A stretch of DNA of 64,000 bases from contig NZ_JAGHZZ010000004.1 of NCBI RefSeq assembly GCF_017745095.1, forward strand, positions 124,001-188,000. Reading direction: 5' to 3'. Positions 19,411 to 29,100 of the stretch are shown here, one piece after another (position 1 is the stretch's first letter; each line of letters starts with the position of its first letter). A model generated the notes under the pieces. The model did no database searches, was not told where the DNA came from, and was given only the letters and a program-made list of their open reading frames with translations. The translations under genes were made by a program, and so were the position numbers. The DNA is from Sporocytophaga sp. (GTDB lineage Bacteria > Bacteroidota > Bacteroidia > Cytophagales > Cytophagaceae).

Positions 19411-20169
19411 ATGACTAATTTTAAGTTTAAACTTTGGCTTACTCTAACAATTATTGGATTAGCCGGAGTAGCATCCTTACTATTATCAGATTTGCCATTG
19501 GAAAATTTACCTGCAGAGGTAATGGAGAAAATTCCATTGGAGACCTTGAGGTTTCTTATACTGATAAACCCTACAATTTTAGTATTAATAGCAACAGGTA
19601 TCGGAACCATTCTTTATGAAAGGGTAAATCTCTCCCTTCCACTTTTGCAAAAAATACTTGATAAAAGAGTTAATACATCTCTTGACTTAAAAGGAATCGT
19701 TGTCCAAGGTTGTCTCCTGGGAGTTTTAGCTGGGGTGTCAATAGTTGCTATTGCCTATTTCTTTAGCCCCTTTCTACCTAAGATACTAATAGAATCTAAT
19801 GCGAATATAAAATTAAGCTTGATCACAAAGCTCCTCTATGGTGGCATTACAGAAGAGCTGTTGTGCCGCTTTGGTTTGATGACTTTATTTGTCTGGATTC
19901 TGTTTAAAATTTTTCGAAAGCTAAACACAGCAGTTTATTGGATAGCAATTGTTTTATCTGCTATTGTATTTTCACTAGGGCATCTTCCTTTAGTGTCCCG
20001 ATTAATTAATGATCTGTCTTTTTCTGTTTATGCTTATATCATCCTGGCGAATAGTATAGGTGGCTTGTTCTTTGGTTATGCTTACTGGAAAAGAGGTCTG
20101 GAATGTGCTTTTATTGCACATGCTTTTGCTCACTTGATAATGGTTGGTTTAAATTTGGTTGGTGGTTGA
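19411..20169 (+). CDS. CPBP family intramembrane metalloprotease (CAAX-like)
   Basis: 252-residue membrane protein with about seven segments. The three CPBP/Abi motifs are visible: EELLCR with Glu148, Glu149 and Arg153; FSLGH with His191; and AHAFAH with His237 and His241. It is predicted to cleave substrates within the inner membrane; such proteins are also linked to bacteriocin immunity, but no bacteriocin gene is nearby, so the role is open. Confidence 0.85.
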   Translation: MTNFKFKLWLTLTIIGLAGVASLLLSDLPLENLPAEVMEKIPLETLRFLILINPTILVLIATGIGTILYERVNLSLPLLQKILDKRVNTSLDLKGIVVQGCLLGVLAGVSIVAIAYFFSPFLPKILIESNANIKLSLITKLLYGGITEELLCRFGLMTLFVWILFKIFRKLNTAVYWIAIVLSAIVFSLGHLPLVSRLINDLSFSVYAYIILANSIGGLFFGYAYWKRGLECAFIAHAFAHLIMVGLNLVGG

Positions 20170-20273
20170 ATATTCTCTTCATTATTTTTAAAATCCCTAA
20201 AAACAAGGCTGTTTCTTGTATTCATTGCATTCTTTATTTTTGTTTATTGAGTTTTTAATTGTACTAATTTTTA

Positions 20274-20809
20274 ATGACTACTATGCATTATCGCACTGCG
20301 TTTGAAGAAGATCATCTCGCATTGTAAAGTTATACAAGGCTGTTGCCCGCACGAGACGGCATAGCCCGTCTTGACCATGAAATAACAGAAGATTATGTGA
20401 AGAACATCCTCCTTAAAAGTGTTAGTCAGGGGCTGATTATTATCTGTGAACATTCTGACAATCCGGACGAGCTAATTGCTGAAATGCACGATTATACAAT
20501 AGGAATCGAATTATTCAGACATGTGATCAGTGAAGTTACGATATGTGTCCATCCGGATTTTCAGGGAAAGAAAATAGGTCACAGAATGATGAGTATTTTC
20601 CTGGAAGAAATAGCCTGCAACCGTCCGGATATTGGCAAAGTTGAGTTAATAACACGCGAAGGAAATACGAGGGCTATAGCCTTGTATCAATCCCTCGGGT
20701 TCGCATTGAGGGCCGGCTTGAAATGCGTATAAGTACTGCTGATGGCATATATGAAGCAGATATACCAATGGGGTGGCAAAATCCAAATTTTGAATTGTTT
20801 AAACATTAA
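20274..20809 (+). pseudogene. Broken GNAT family N-acetyltransferase gene
   Basis: Reading from ATG 20274, the frame gives a GNAT-type start, then an in-frame TAA at 20325-20327. The same frame resumes and carries a clear acetyl-CoA-binding region (HPDFQGKKIGHRMM, GNTRAIALYQSLGF). Near 20704 one base appears to be missing: the original frame stops at 20732, whereas the next frame continues IEGRLEMRI...GIYEADIPMGWQN to a stop at 20807-20809. Two independent lesions mean the gene is unlikely to make an active enzyme. The conserved C-terminus in the shifted frame shows that the decay is recent. Confidence 0.75.
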
Positions 20810-20911
20810 AATTTGTGATGCAATCAGCCAATAATGCTCTTTGTTGGTTTTAAACTATTCTGTTATCTAATAAGTTATTACTTGAGAATCCCCCTAAGTT
20901 GGCTTATTCAG

Positions 20912-22432
20912 ATGAACAGAGAAGAAAATATCCGGAAAATATTGGAGTGCCTGCCTGACGGAATATTGGTTACCAATAAGGAAGGGGAAATCATCTTTGC
21001 AAATGCTCAAATTGAAGCACTTTTTAATTACAAACGGGAAGAGCTATTGGGGCAACCTACTGAAATACTTATACCAGAAGACTATCACAACATACTAGAT
21101 GAATATCGAAAGGATTTTTTAGAACATCATAACGCTCAACCTTTAATATATCCCAGTATAAGGCTTATAGGTATAAGAAAAGGTGGAGAAAAGTTTAATG
21201 TTGCAATAAGTCTGAGTCCATTGGAAACAGATCCATATGGGCTCTTAATTATCTCTGCTATCCGGGATATTACAGAAGCTATCAGGGTAAGAAAAGAACT
21301 GAAAAGTAGTCAGGAAATTTTTCAGAGGATCTTTGAATCATCTCTTAATGGTATAGTAAAGTATGAAAATGTCAGAAATGAAGAAGGTGAAATCATTGAT
21401 TTTAAATATGTAGTTGCTAATAAAAGAGCTTTGGAGCTGACTGAAAGAACTGAGGAAGAAATGGTCGGAAAAACAATAATTGAACTTAATCCTTGGATAA
21501 AAGATTCCGATATCTTCAAAACAATGCTTCGGGTGTCTGAAAAGGGGGACACAGAAATTCATGAATTCCAGTCAAAGAGAAAGGGAAAAACAGTCTGGTA
21601 CAAAACTAACTTTGTAAAGGTGGATGATGGAATATTGCTCACCTTTGATGATGTATCCATTACCAAACTGGCCGAAGATAAATTAAAAGAGACTAACCAG
21701 GAGCTTGAACAAAAGGCAGAAGACAGGACACAAGAGCTATTAAAATCCAATGAAAAGCTTAAAAATATAAACGAAAAGCTGGATCGATATGCCTATATGA
21801 TATCTCATGATTTGAAGGCTCCTCTTGCAAATATCGAAGGAATCGCAACTTGTTTAAAGCACGATTATGCCGGTATCCCCTTGGATGAAGAAGGAAATGA
21901 GATGCTTGAAATGATGACCGTCAAAATCAATGATATGCGTGATATTATTGAAAATGTATTACAATCGGCTAAAGATGCTATCAGAAGCAGGGAAAACATT
22001 TATTTAGAGAAAACAGTGCATGAGATAATTGAAACTTTAAATCCTCCATCTCACTTTCACTTTTTTATTCAGCAAGGTCTGCCTCAAATTAAATATCCTC
22101 GAGCATCTATTGTTCAGATATTGCAGAATCTATTGAGTAACTCCATTAAATATATGGATAAACCTAATCCATTAATCACCATTTCTTATTCTGAAAGCGA
22201 AAATTATTATCTGATTTGCGTGACTGATAATGGAATGGGAATCCCTCAGGAAAGGCTGAATGAAATATTCAATTTATTTGAGATAGCTCATTCCGGTAAA
22301 TGTGACATAGAAAGTTATGGTATCGGATTAACCATCGTAAAACAACTTGTAGAAGAAAATGGTGGTAAAATATGGGTTGAAAGTACCTTGGGGGAAGAAA
22401 CGAAATTTCATTTTACTGTTCCTAAACAGTAA
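20912..22432 (+). CDS. PAS-domain sensor histidine kinase
   Basis: About 506 residues from ATG 20912; an upstream ATG at 20834 would add 26 hydrophobic residues, possibly a membrane segment, and cannot be excluded. Numbered from the longer start: PAS 1 covers about 32-150 (PDGILVTNKEGEIIFANAQ), PAS 2 about 160-280, a coiled coil 280-318, HisKA with the phosphorylated His325 in ISHDLKAPLANIEG, and HATPase_c about 410-532 (N box LLSNSIKYM, G1 DNGMGIP, G2 GIGLTIVKQLV). No receiver domain or response regulator is adjacent, so this is an orphan kinase. Confidence 0.9.
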   Translation: MNREENIRKILECLPDGILVTNKEGEIIFANAQIEALFNYKREELLGQPTEILIPEDYHNILDEYRKDFLEHHNAQPLIYPSIRLIGIRKGGEKFNVAISLSPLETDPYGLLIISAIRDITEAIRVRKELKSSQEIFQRIFESSLNGIVKYENVRNEEGEIIDFKYVVANKRALELTERTEEEMVGKTIIELNPWIKDSDIFKTMLRVSEKGDTEIHEFQSKRKGKTVWYKTNFVKVDDGILLTFDDVSITKLAEDKLKETNQELEQKAEDRTQELLKSNEKLKNINEKLDRYAYMISHDLKAPLANIEGIATCLKHDYAGIPLDEEGNEMLEMMTVKINDMRDIIENVLQSAKDAIRSRENIYLEKTVHEIIETLNPPSHFHFFIQQGLPQIKYPRASIVQILQNLLSNSIKYMDKPNPLITISYSESENYYLICVTDNGMGIPQERLNEIFNLFEIAHSGKCDIESYGIGLTIVKQLVEENGGKIWVESTLGEETKFHFTVPKQ

Positions 22433-22550
22433 GATTTTTTTCATGTCTCGGATCATATACAGACTTAGTTTTTGATAATATAGTACTCTATTTTTCAAGT
22501 CTTATCGGGGGGGGAAGCCTTGCAGACCAAGAAACATTGCGTTTTTATTA

Positions 22551-23345
22551 TTAAAATTTATCCTCAGCTCTCTTTTCTTGTTTTAGGATTGAATAACTTA
22601 ACTTTCCATTAGGGGCAATATTTATTTTATAAACAGTTAGTCTGTCAATTCCGTCTGGATTGGAATAGTAATCTTCGGACACTACTATGCTATCCGTCTT
22701 ATATAAAATTGCATTCCTGTCATAAGAATACATACCTCCCGAGCCACTTGTCGCATGATAATTAATTAGAATGGCATCTATTAAATTGATAAAATTTTCT
22801 TTTTGATTTAGGAGTTTGTAGGTTACCAGGTATGTTTTTCCAAAATCTAAATTTTGAAGAATCAAAAATCCTGAATAAGCAGTTCTGTCGCCTTGATGCC
22901 CCCAATTTGTCCATTTACAAACACCATACGCATCATCATTATTGGTATTTGAAAAATCATCTCTAAATGATTCTTCATCACTAAAATCTCCACTAATCTT
23001 CTTGCTATCGTCAATTGAAACTATTTTTGCAGTATTTATTAATGATAAAGTTGTAGAGTCGAGTTTTGCTTTATGCAGGGCAAATGGAAGGTTTCCATCT
23101 GAGGTAGGTAATACAATGCTACTTAATTTTTCAAAGTAGGCACAAAGGTTTATTACTTCTGTTGTTATTGGTTTTAATTTGCTTTTTTCTTCTTCTTCAC
23201 TGGTAAGTGAGTCGTTGTAATTAAACCGAACAGTGGTATCTGTAGTTTTTGAATAGACTTTTTTATTAGTATCATTGCTTGAATTGCAAGAATAAAATAG
23301 TGCAATTTGAATGATAAGTGTTAATGATAATATAAGCTTTTTCAT
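22551..23345 (-). CDS. Orphan lipoprotein
   Basis: 264 residues. A lipoprotein signal peptide ends in ALFYSC (Cys20), followed by a Ser/Asn/Lys-rich linker, then a probable globular domain (AYFEKLSSIVLPTSDGNLPFA and FGKTYLVTYKLLNQKENF). No family recognised. It is convergent with the histidine kinase; a run of eight G lies in the gap at about 22507-22514. Probable outer-membrane or periplasmic attachment. Confidence 0.65.
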   Translation of the reverse strand: MKKLILSLTLIIQIALFYSCNSSNDTNKKVYSKTTDTTVRFNYNDSLTSEEEEKSKLKPITTEVINLCAYFEKLSSIVLPTSDGNLPFALHKAKLDSTTLSLINTAKIVSIDDSKKISGDFSDEESFRDDFSNTNNDDAYGVCKWTNWGHQGDRTAYSGFLILQNLDFGKTYLVTYKLLNQKENFINLIDAILINYHATSGSGGMYSYDRNAILYKTDSIVVSEDYYSNPDGIDRLTVYKINIAPNGKLSYSILKQEKRAEDKF

Positions 23346-23507
23346 TTATGGGTACTTGGTAACACGCCGCCCAACTGTGTTTTGACCTCACCAGGGTGCA
23401 TATAGCATACAAAATAGATGAGTATTCGCACCTTTCCAAAATTTATGTAAACGAAAAATCCAGTAGGTTTGATCAGCTATGCCAGAAACTGTCCTTGCTA
23501 AAGAGCC

Positions 23508-23900
23508 TTAATGCGTTAATTTTTTCTTTCTCAAAATTCCCCAGATAAGTATTGCAGAGCCAAGGGTCAATATGGCAAAAGATTTTTCAAGAATTGTTTT
23601 TGCAAATATATTTCCAATTGTATTCAGAATAAATATGACAACAAAAGCCCATAATATTATGTCAATGATCTTCCTATTAATTACAGACTTTATGTAGCCT
23701 CCTTTCATAAGTAATATAAGAGCGAGAAATAGATTAATAAGGATTGAAATTGTTTCAAATACATACATCTCGGAATCACTTTGCAGGCGGCCTCCCCAGG
23801 CAATGTTATAAGGAATGACTTTGAATATAATAGTTAAGTGAAAGAGTATTACTGCAGCAAGCAATCCTAGTAAGATGTTAATTGCAATTTTGATATTCAT
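23508..23900 (-). CDS. Small four-helix membrane protein
   Basis: About 130 residues from ATG 23900; a TTG start at 23927 is possible but less likely. Four hydrophobic segments are seen, separated by WGGRLQSDSEMYVFET and the short basic loop KSVINRK, and the protein ends in RKKKLTH. No named family recognised with confidence. It lies directly behind the sigma/anti-sigma pair on the same strand, so it may belong to that operon. Confidence 0.6.
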   Translation of the reverse strand: MNIKIAINILLGLLAAVILFHLTIIFKVIPYNIAWGGRLQSDSEMYVFETISILINLFLALILLMKGGYIKSVINRKIIDIILWAFVVIFILNTIGNIFAKTILEKSFAILTLGSAILIWGILRKKKLTH

Positions 23901-23932
23901 ATATTCTGTTCTTTCATTTTGAGACAACCTTC

Positions 23933-25189
23933 CTACTTCCTCAACTCTTCTTCCGCCTTCTCTTTATACTTACCTTTCATTTCCACTAACTCGAGATACA
24001 CCTTCTTTGCTTTTTCCTTTTGTCCAATAGCTGTATAGCTCTTTGCAAGATACCATCGAGCATCTTCGTAGTTAGGATCTGATTGTTTTACATTCAGGAA
24101 TTGTGCACTTGCTTTCTTATACTCCCCTTTGTTATATAAGCTCAGTCCCTTATCAAAACTGGTTTGCATGCTATTTCCGTCTGCTATAAAAACGGAATCC
24201 TGCACAGCATCTGCTGTTGGTGCGGCTATACTCTTTTTTGATTTTATGGGTTTAGCTTTGATTGATTCCGATTCTATGGCAATCTCTTTTTTAAATTCAC
24301 TGTTAATCGATTTGTCTTGTGCTTTGTTATCCATCAAAGCTTCAGATAACTTATCAGCCTCTTGTTTAGCAGGGGCAGAAGATGCATTAGGTTTCTCTGT
24401 AATAACCTCTCCCTCCTGAATTTCACTAACAACCGCATTTCCTTCTTGGTGAATCTCTTCAGCTTTACTTGGAACCAAAGCTTCTTCATTTATTGGTACT
24501 TCAGAATTCAAAACGCCATCGGAGTAGACTGGAGCTTGAGGCGACTGCTCTTTTTGTAAAGGTGCAATAGCTATGATGCTGTCGGTATTAGCATTATCTA
24601 TATGTTTATCAATCGAGTTTACTTCTGATTTTTTAACGTCTGCCACCGGATGATCTTTGGTCCATTTCTGCTGAAGGATAAAGAATATGCCTCCGCCAAG
24701 CAACAGTAATCCTGCAATTGCAGCTGCCATCCTTGACCAGTCAAACTTATTTTTCGAAGGCGCTGCATCTTTCAAATGAAATGTAGGGGCTTCAACCACA
24801 CTGGCTTTTTCTTTACGACGCATAGGTGCGGCAGCTGCAGGCATTGCTGCCATTTCGAGGCTTGCACTTTCTTCCTCCAGTATTGATTCTTTCTTGTTGA
24901 AGTCAGCAGTTTCGTCCAGACTATATTCAGGTTCCTGTACACTGGCACTTAACAATATCTGAGATTCCAGGTGGTTTACTTCATCAATAGACGCAATGAT
25001 ATTTCTTGCATTATCTTCAATGCTTAATGCCAAGCCATCCATTGCTTCGTTGCAGAGCTCACACTGAAGCGTATGTCTTTCTACATGGTTTCTTTCTTTA
25101 TTGGAAAGCCGATCATGTATGTAATCCATCATGACATCCAAAGAGAGGCATTTATCTTCCTTCGGAAATATTTTGGTTGGGTCAGCCAT
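23933..25189 (-). CDS. Anti-sigma factor-like protein with zinc finger, one membrane segment and TPR tail
   Basis: 418 residues. The N-terminal zf-HC2-type anti-sigma domain has HxxxCxxC at His39, Cys43 and Cys46. A single membrane segment lies at about 153-173 (AAAIAGLLLLGGGIFFI). A long, probably disordered Ala/Glu/Lys-rich periplasmic region follows, then a TPR unit at about 345-418 (FDKGLSLYNKGEYKKA and DARWYLAKSYTAIGQKEKA). It overlaps the sigma gene by eight bases, so the two are translated together. The periplasmic TPR part could sense an envelope partner; that is inference. Confidence 0.85.
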   Translation of the reverse strand: MADPTKIFPKEDKCLSLDVMMDYIHDRLSNKERNHVERHTLQCELCNEAMDGLALSIEDNARNIIASIDEVNHLESQILLSASVQEPEYSLDETADFNKKESILEEESASLEMAAMPAAAAPMRRKEKASVVEAPTFHLKDAAPSKNKFDWSRMAAAIAGLLLLGGGIFFILQQKWTKDHPVADVKKSEVNSIDKHIDNANTDSIIAIAPLQKEQSPQAPVYSDGVLNSEVPINEEALVPSKAEEIHQEGNAVVSEIQEGEVITEKPNASSAPAKQEADKLSEALMDNKAQDKSINSEFKKEIAIESESIKAKPIKSKKSIAAPTADAVQDSVFIADGNSMQTSFDKGLSLYNKGEYKKASAQFLNVKQSDPNYEDARWYLAKSYTAIGQKEKAKKVYLELVEMKGKYKEKAEEELRK

Positions 25190-25754
25190 CTGTCCTCCTT
25201 TCCATGCAATTCTTCAGATTGCGTTTTCCATTCTGAATAAAGCTTTTCACTTCATTTGAAGAATATCCCGTATTCGCTTCAATTTCTCTATAGCATTTCT
25301 CCTGAAGGAAAAACAATTCAATGCATTTGCGCTGTTGCTCTATCAGTTTTGCCATACAGTCTTCCAGTTTCAACAAGTCTGTTTCCTTATCTTCTTCAGA
25401 TGATAGATGCAAAACATACTCGTTTTTCATAATCAGATCCGGGATTTTTTCATTTTCCGAGGTTTTTTTTCTTAAAACCATCAAGCAGTGATTTTTTGAA
25501 ACGGAAAATAACCAGGACTTGAAATTGCTTATCTCGTGTTTTTTAAGGTCATCTATAAGTTTTTCAAAGATGGTCATTACAGCGTCTCTGCTGTTTTCCT
25601 CTTCCTTGAGGTACTTCATACAAAGGCCAAACACCAGGTGGGTATATCGGCTGAATAATGCGGCAGCCAGGGAGATATCAGCTGACTCCTTATATAAAAG
25701 GAGCAGCTCCTGGTCATTGAGCTCTGAACGCATTTCCTTATCGCCGATTCGCAT
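25182..25754 (-). CDS. RNA polymerase sigma factor, ECF-like
   Basis: 190 residues in the sigma-70 family. Region 2 is about residues 25-100 (ALFSRYTHLVFGLCMKYLK and WLFSVSKNHCLMVLRKK) and region 4 about 125-185, with the helix-turn-helix CYREIEANTGYSSNEVKSFIQNG broken here only by reading, not in the protein. It lacks regions 1 and 3 and is the size of an extracytoplasmic-function sigma factor. A second possible ATG is seven codons in. It is translated just ahead of the overlapping anti-sigma gene. Confidence 0.85.
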   Translation of the reverse strand: MRIGDKEMRSELNDQELLLLYKESADISLAAALFSRYTHLVFGLCMKYLKEEENSRDAVMTIFEKLIDDLKKHEISNFKSWLFSVSKNHCLMVLRKKTSENEKIPDLIMKNEYVLHLSSEEDKETDLLKLEDCMAKLIEQQRKCIELFFLQEKCYREIEANTGYSSNEVKSFIQNGKRNLKNCMERRTDG

Positions 25755-26119
25755 GTAACAAAATAACCTTTTAAACTTTCAAATACCAAGCTTTTGATTT
25801 CAAAATTGTCAGATTCTCTGTCATCCTGAGGCCAGCGAAGGATCTGATAATCACAAAACAATTTGCTATTTCAATTGCTAATCTGCCAGATAGTTCAATT
25901 TTCATTCTTTGGGAATGCTCAGATGTTTCGCAAGCTCAACATGAACAAAGAAAGATTTTCTTAAGTTGATGACCATGTCCTTAAAAGAAGGGTAATGGAT
26001 GGTTTTTTTTTACTTAAAATCAATACTTTGAAAATATTTTGAAAAATTTTTATTCCGGTTTATGGAATTTTTTCTGTCTCTGCATCTATAGAGAAATTTA
26101 ACTTTTAAGGATAAACTCT
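25755..26119. other. Divergent intergenic region with REP-like sequence
   Basis: This gap separates the minus-strand sigma operon from the plus-strand macroglobulin gene and must carry both promoters; no perfect TAnnTTTG element is evident. From about 25817 to 25950 it holds segments such as GTCATCCTGAGGCCAGCGAA and GTTTCGCAAGCTCAACATGA, which resemble dispersed Bacteroidota intergenic repeats rather than coding sequence. Confidence 0.45.
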
Positions 26120-29100
26120 ATGAACCCAAGGTATCAAAAATTAATTCCGCTATTCAGCCTGATTGCCGGATTAGGTGTTACTGGTTTTTCAATTGGCTCT
26201 GCTTTAAACAAGCCTCTTAATTTTAACGGATGGATGGAGCGTTTAATGCACCAGATGACATCTTTTAATTCCAATCATCCGGAAGAAAGGGTGTATTTGC
26301 ATATCGATAAACCTTTTTATAAACCAGGAGAAAGCATCTGGTTTAAGGCGTATGTTCGCAATGGTTCTGATATGACTGCCAGCAATACCAGCGATATTTT
26401 ACATGTAGAATTGATCAACCCTAAAGGAAGTGTAGAAAAGCATTTAGAACTTATTTGCAAAAAGGGGATAACGCAGGGAGATTTCCAGTTGGGAGAAAAT
26501 GCTGCCGGAGGTATTTATAAAATAAAAGCCTACACCAATTGGCAAAAGAACGAAGCAGAAGCATTGTTGTTTGAAAAGGAATTGACTGTTCAGAATGTTA
26601 TTCTCCCTTCTGTCCTTCTAAAATTAGACTACGATAAAAAAGCATTTGGTCCTGGGGATCTGGTAAGTGCTACTGCAGAAATAAAAGCCACAAACAATAC
26701 TCCAGTTGCGCTGAAGAACCTGAAATACATCGTTCAGCTGGAGGGTAAAAACTTTATGGAGGTCAAAGGCAGAACAGATGCTGATGGGGTGCTTGCTCTT
26801 TCATTCAGGTTGCCTAAAGAAATGAATAGCAATGATGGTTTGCTGAACATACTTCTAGAACATGAGGGTAAAACAGAATCTATTTCAAGATCAATTCCAA
26901 TCGAATTAAATACTATCGACCTTAGCTTCTTTCCTGAGGGCGGCGATATGCTTGCAGGATTTCAATCAAGAATCGCTTTCAAAGGATTGAACAGTTTCCA
27001 CAAGCCAGCAGATGTAGAAGGGTATGTGACAGATTCAAAAGGGAAGAAAGTGGCTACTTTCAGCAGTTATCATCAGGGAATGGGAGCGTTTAATATGAAG
27101 CCAGAAGATGGAGAAGTATATACTGCTCACATCACCAAACCGGCAGGAATAAATACAACCTATCAACTGCCAGAAGCTGCACATAGAGGATATGCTTTAA
27201 GTGTATCTGAAAATATAAAGGATAAGATCACACTAGAGCTATTTTCTACTGAAAAGGAGGAACTGACAGTTATCGGTACCATTCGCGATAAAGTAGTGTA
27301 TAATGGAAAAACCAATGGGACTTCAATAAGTAAGCTTATGGTTGCAACGAATGATTTTCCAATGGGTGTGATTCGCTTTACTTTGTTTGACAGCAAAGGG
27401 TTTGAAAGAGCAGAGAGACTGGCATTTGTGAACAGACACAAACAATTAAAAATTTCTCTGACTACCGACAAGGAGAAATATCAACCAAGGGAAAAGGTAA
27501 AGCTAAACCTGAAAGTGACAGATGAAAGAGGGATCGCAATGCCAGGCAACTTTTCTATCTCTGTAGTAGATGAAAAAGTACTTTCATTTGCTGACGATCG
27601 TTCGGGAAACTTACTATCTAAGTTGTTCCTTGAAGCAGACATTAAAGGAAAAGTAGAAGAACCTGCTTTTTATTTTAACAAAGAGGAAGCAAAGTCGGAG
27701 CAGGCGATGGATTATCTGCTGCTTACATCTGGTTATAGAAGATTTACCTGGAAACAAATTGGAAATAATGAAATTCCTGAAATAAGATTTCAGGCAGAGA
27801 AGGCAATACTTGCAGGAAGCGTCATTGATGCCTATGAAGGAAAGCCATTAGCTAATGCTACTATTGAGGTACAAGGTAAAACTATTCGTACAAATTCCGA
27901 CAGCAACGGAAGGTTTACGCTTCCATTTGTTGATCTTAGTGAAATAGCTACGCTTAAAGTGACAGCTAATGGATATTCTCCTTTCGTTACACAATTATAT
28001 CAATACAGTGATAACATTCAATGTTACCTTTATAGTGATCGCGTTTATAAGTATTATGAACGAGTACCGGCACCGGCGGGAAACATGGAAGCGGTAAGGG
28101 CAGAGCGTCCAAGAAAAGCAAAAGCCATTGCAGAGGACGCAGTGGTGAATGAAGAAAATGTAATGGTAGAAGAAATGGTAATGGAAGAAAAAGCAGTAAT
28201 GGCAGATAAAGCAATACTGGCTGAACTTCGTGCCGAAGAAATTATGGAAGGTGAATTAAATGAAATTCAGGAAGTCGAAATTATGAATGCCGACACCATT
28301 TTTGATAATGGTGCATTTGATGTAATGAAAAAAAGAGCAATGCCTCACCCACTACCTTTGGTTTCAAGATATTATAGGGCAAGACAGTTTCCTTCGGTTT
28401 CGTATGAAAACCAATCGGCACCGGAGATAAGGACTGATTTCAGAAGTACCATTTACTGGAATGGATTGGTAGAAACAGATAGAAATGGTAAAGCAACATT
28501 AGAGTTTTTCAATAGTGATGAGGTAAGCTCTTACAGAATTACACTGGAAGGAATTTCTGATGATGGCACAGCAGGAAGAGGCGAGCAACTTTATTACACT
28601 CAGTTACCATTCAGTATGGCTGCCAAATGCCCGGCTGATCTTATAAGTGGAGATAAGATAAATATTCCGGTTACATTGAAGAACAATACCATTGCAATGC
28701 TCAAAGGTGCGCTTGAGGTAAATGTTCCTTCAAATTTAAAATTACATACTGCATTAAACTCAGATATTTCTATCCCTGCCAATGCTGCAAAGACAATAGA
28801 ACTGGAGTTTGAAGTTCTTTCTGTTTCCGGAAAAGATAAATTAATGGTCGCATTTGCCGGCAATGGATTTAAAGATGCCTTTCAACAGGAAATCAATGTT
28901 CAGGCTAAAGGCTTTCCGATGACAATCTCTTTATCAGGGAAAGATGTAGAGAAAGAATTCAAGGTAGCGGTGAAGCACATGGTTCCTGGTTCAATGAAAG
29001 CGCAACTGGTGGCTTATCCTTCCTTAATGACTGACTTACTCAAGGGAATAGAATCTATCATCAGAGAACCTTATGGATGTTTTGAGCAAACCTCTACAAG

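Noticed and set aside
22507-22514. Run of eight G as a phase-variation switch
   Set aside because: It lies between two convergent genes, outside any coding frame or promoter, so length change would have no obvious effect.
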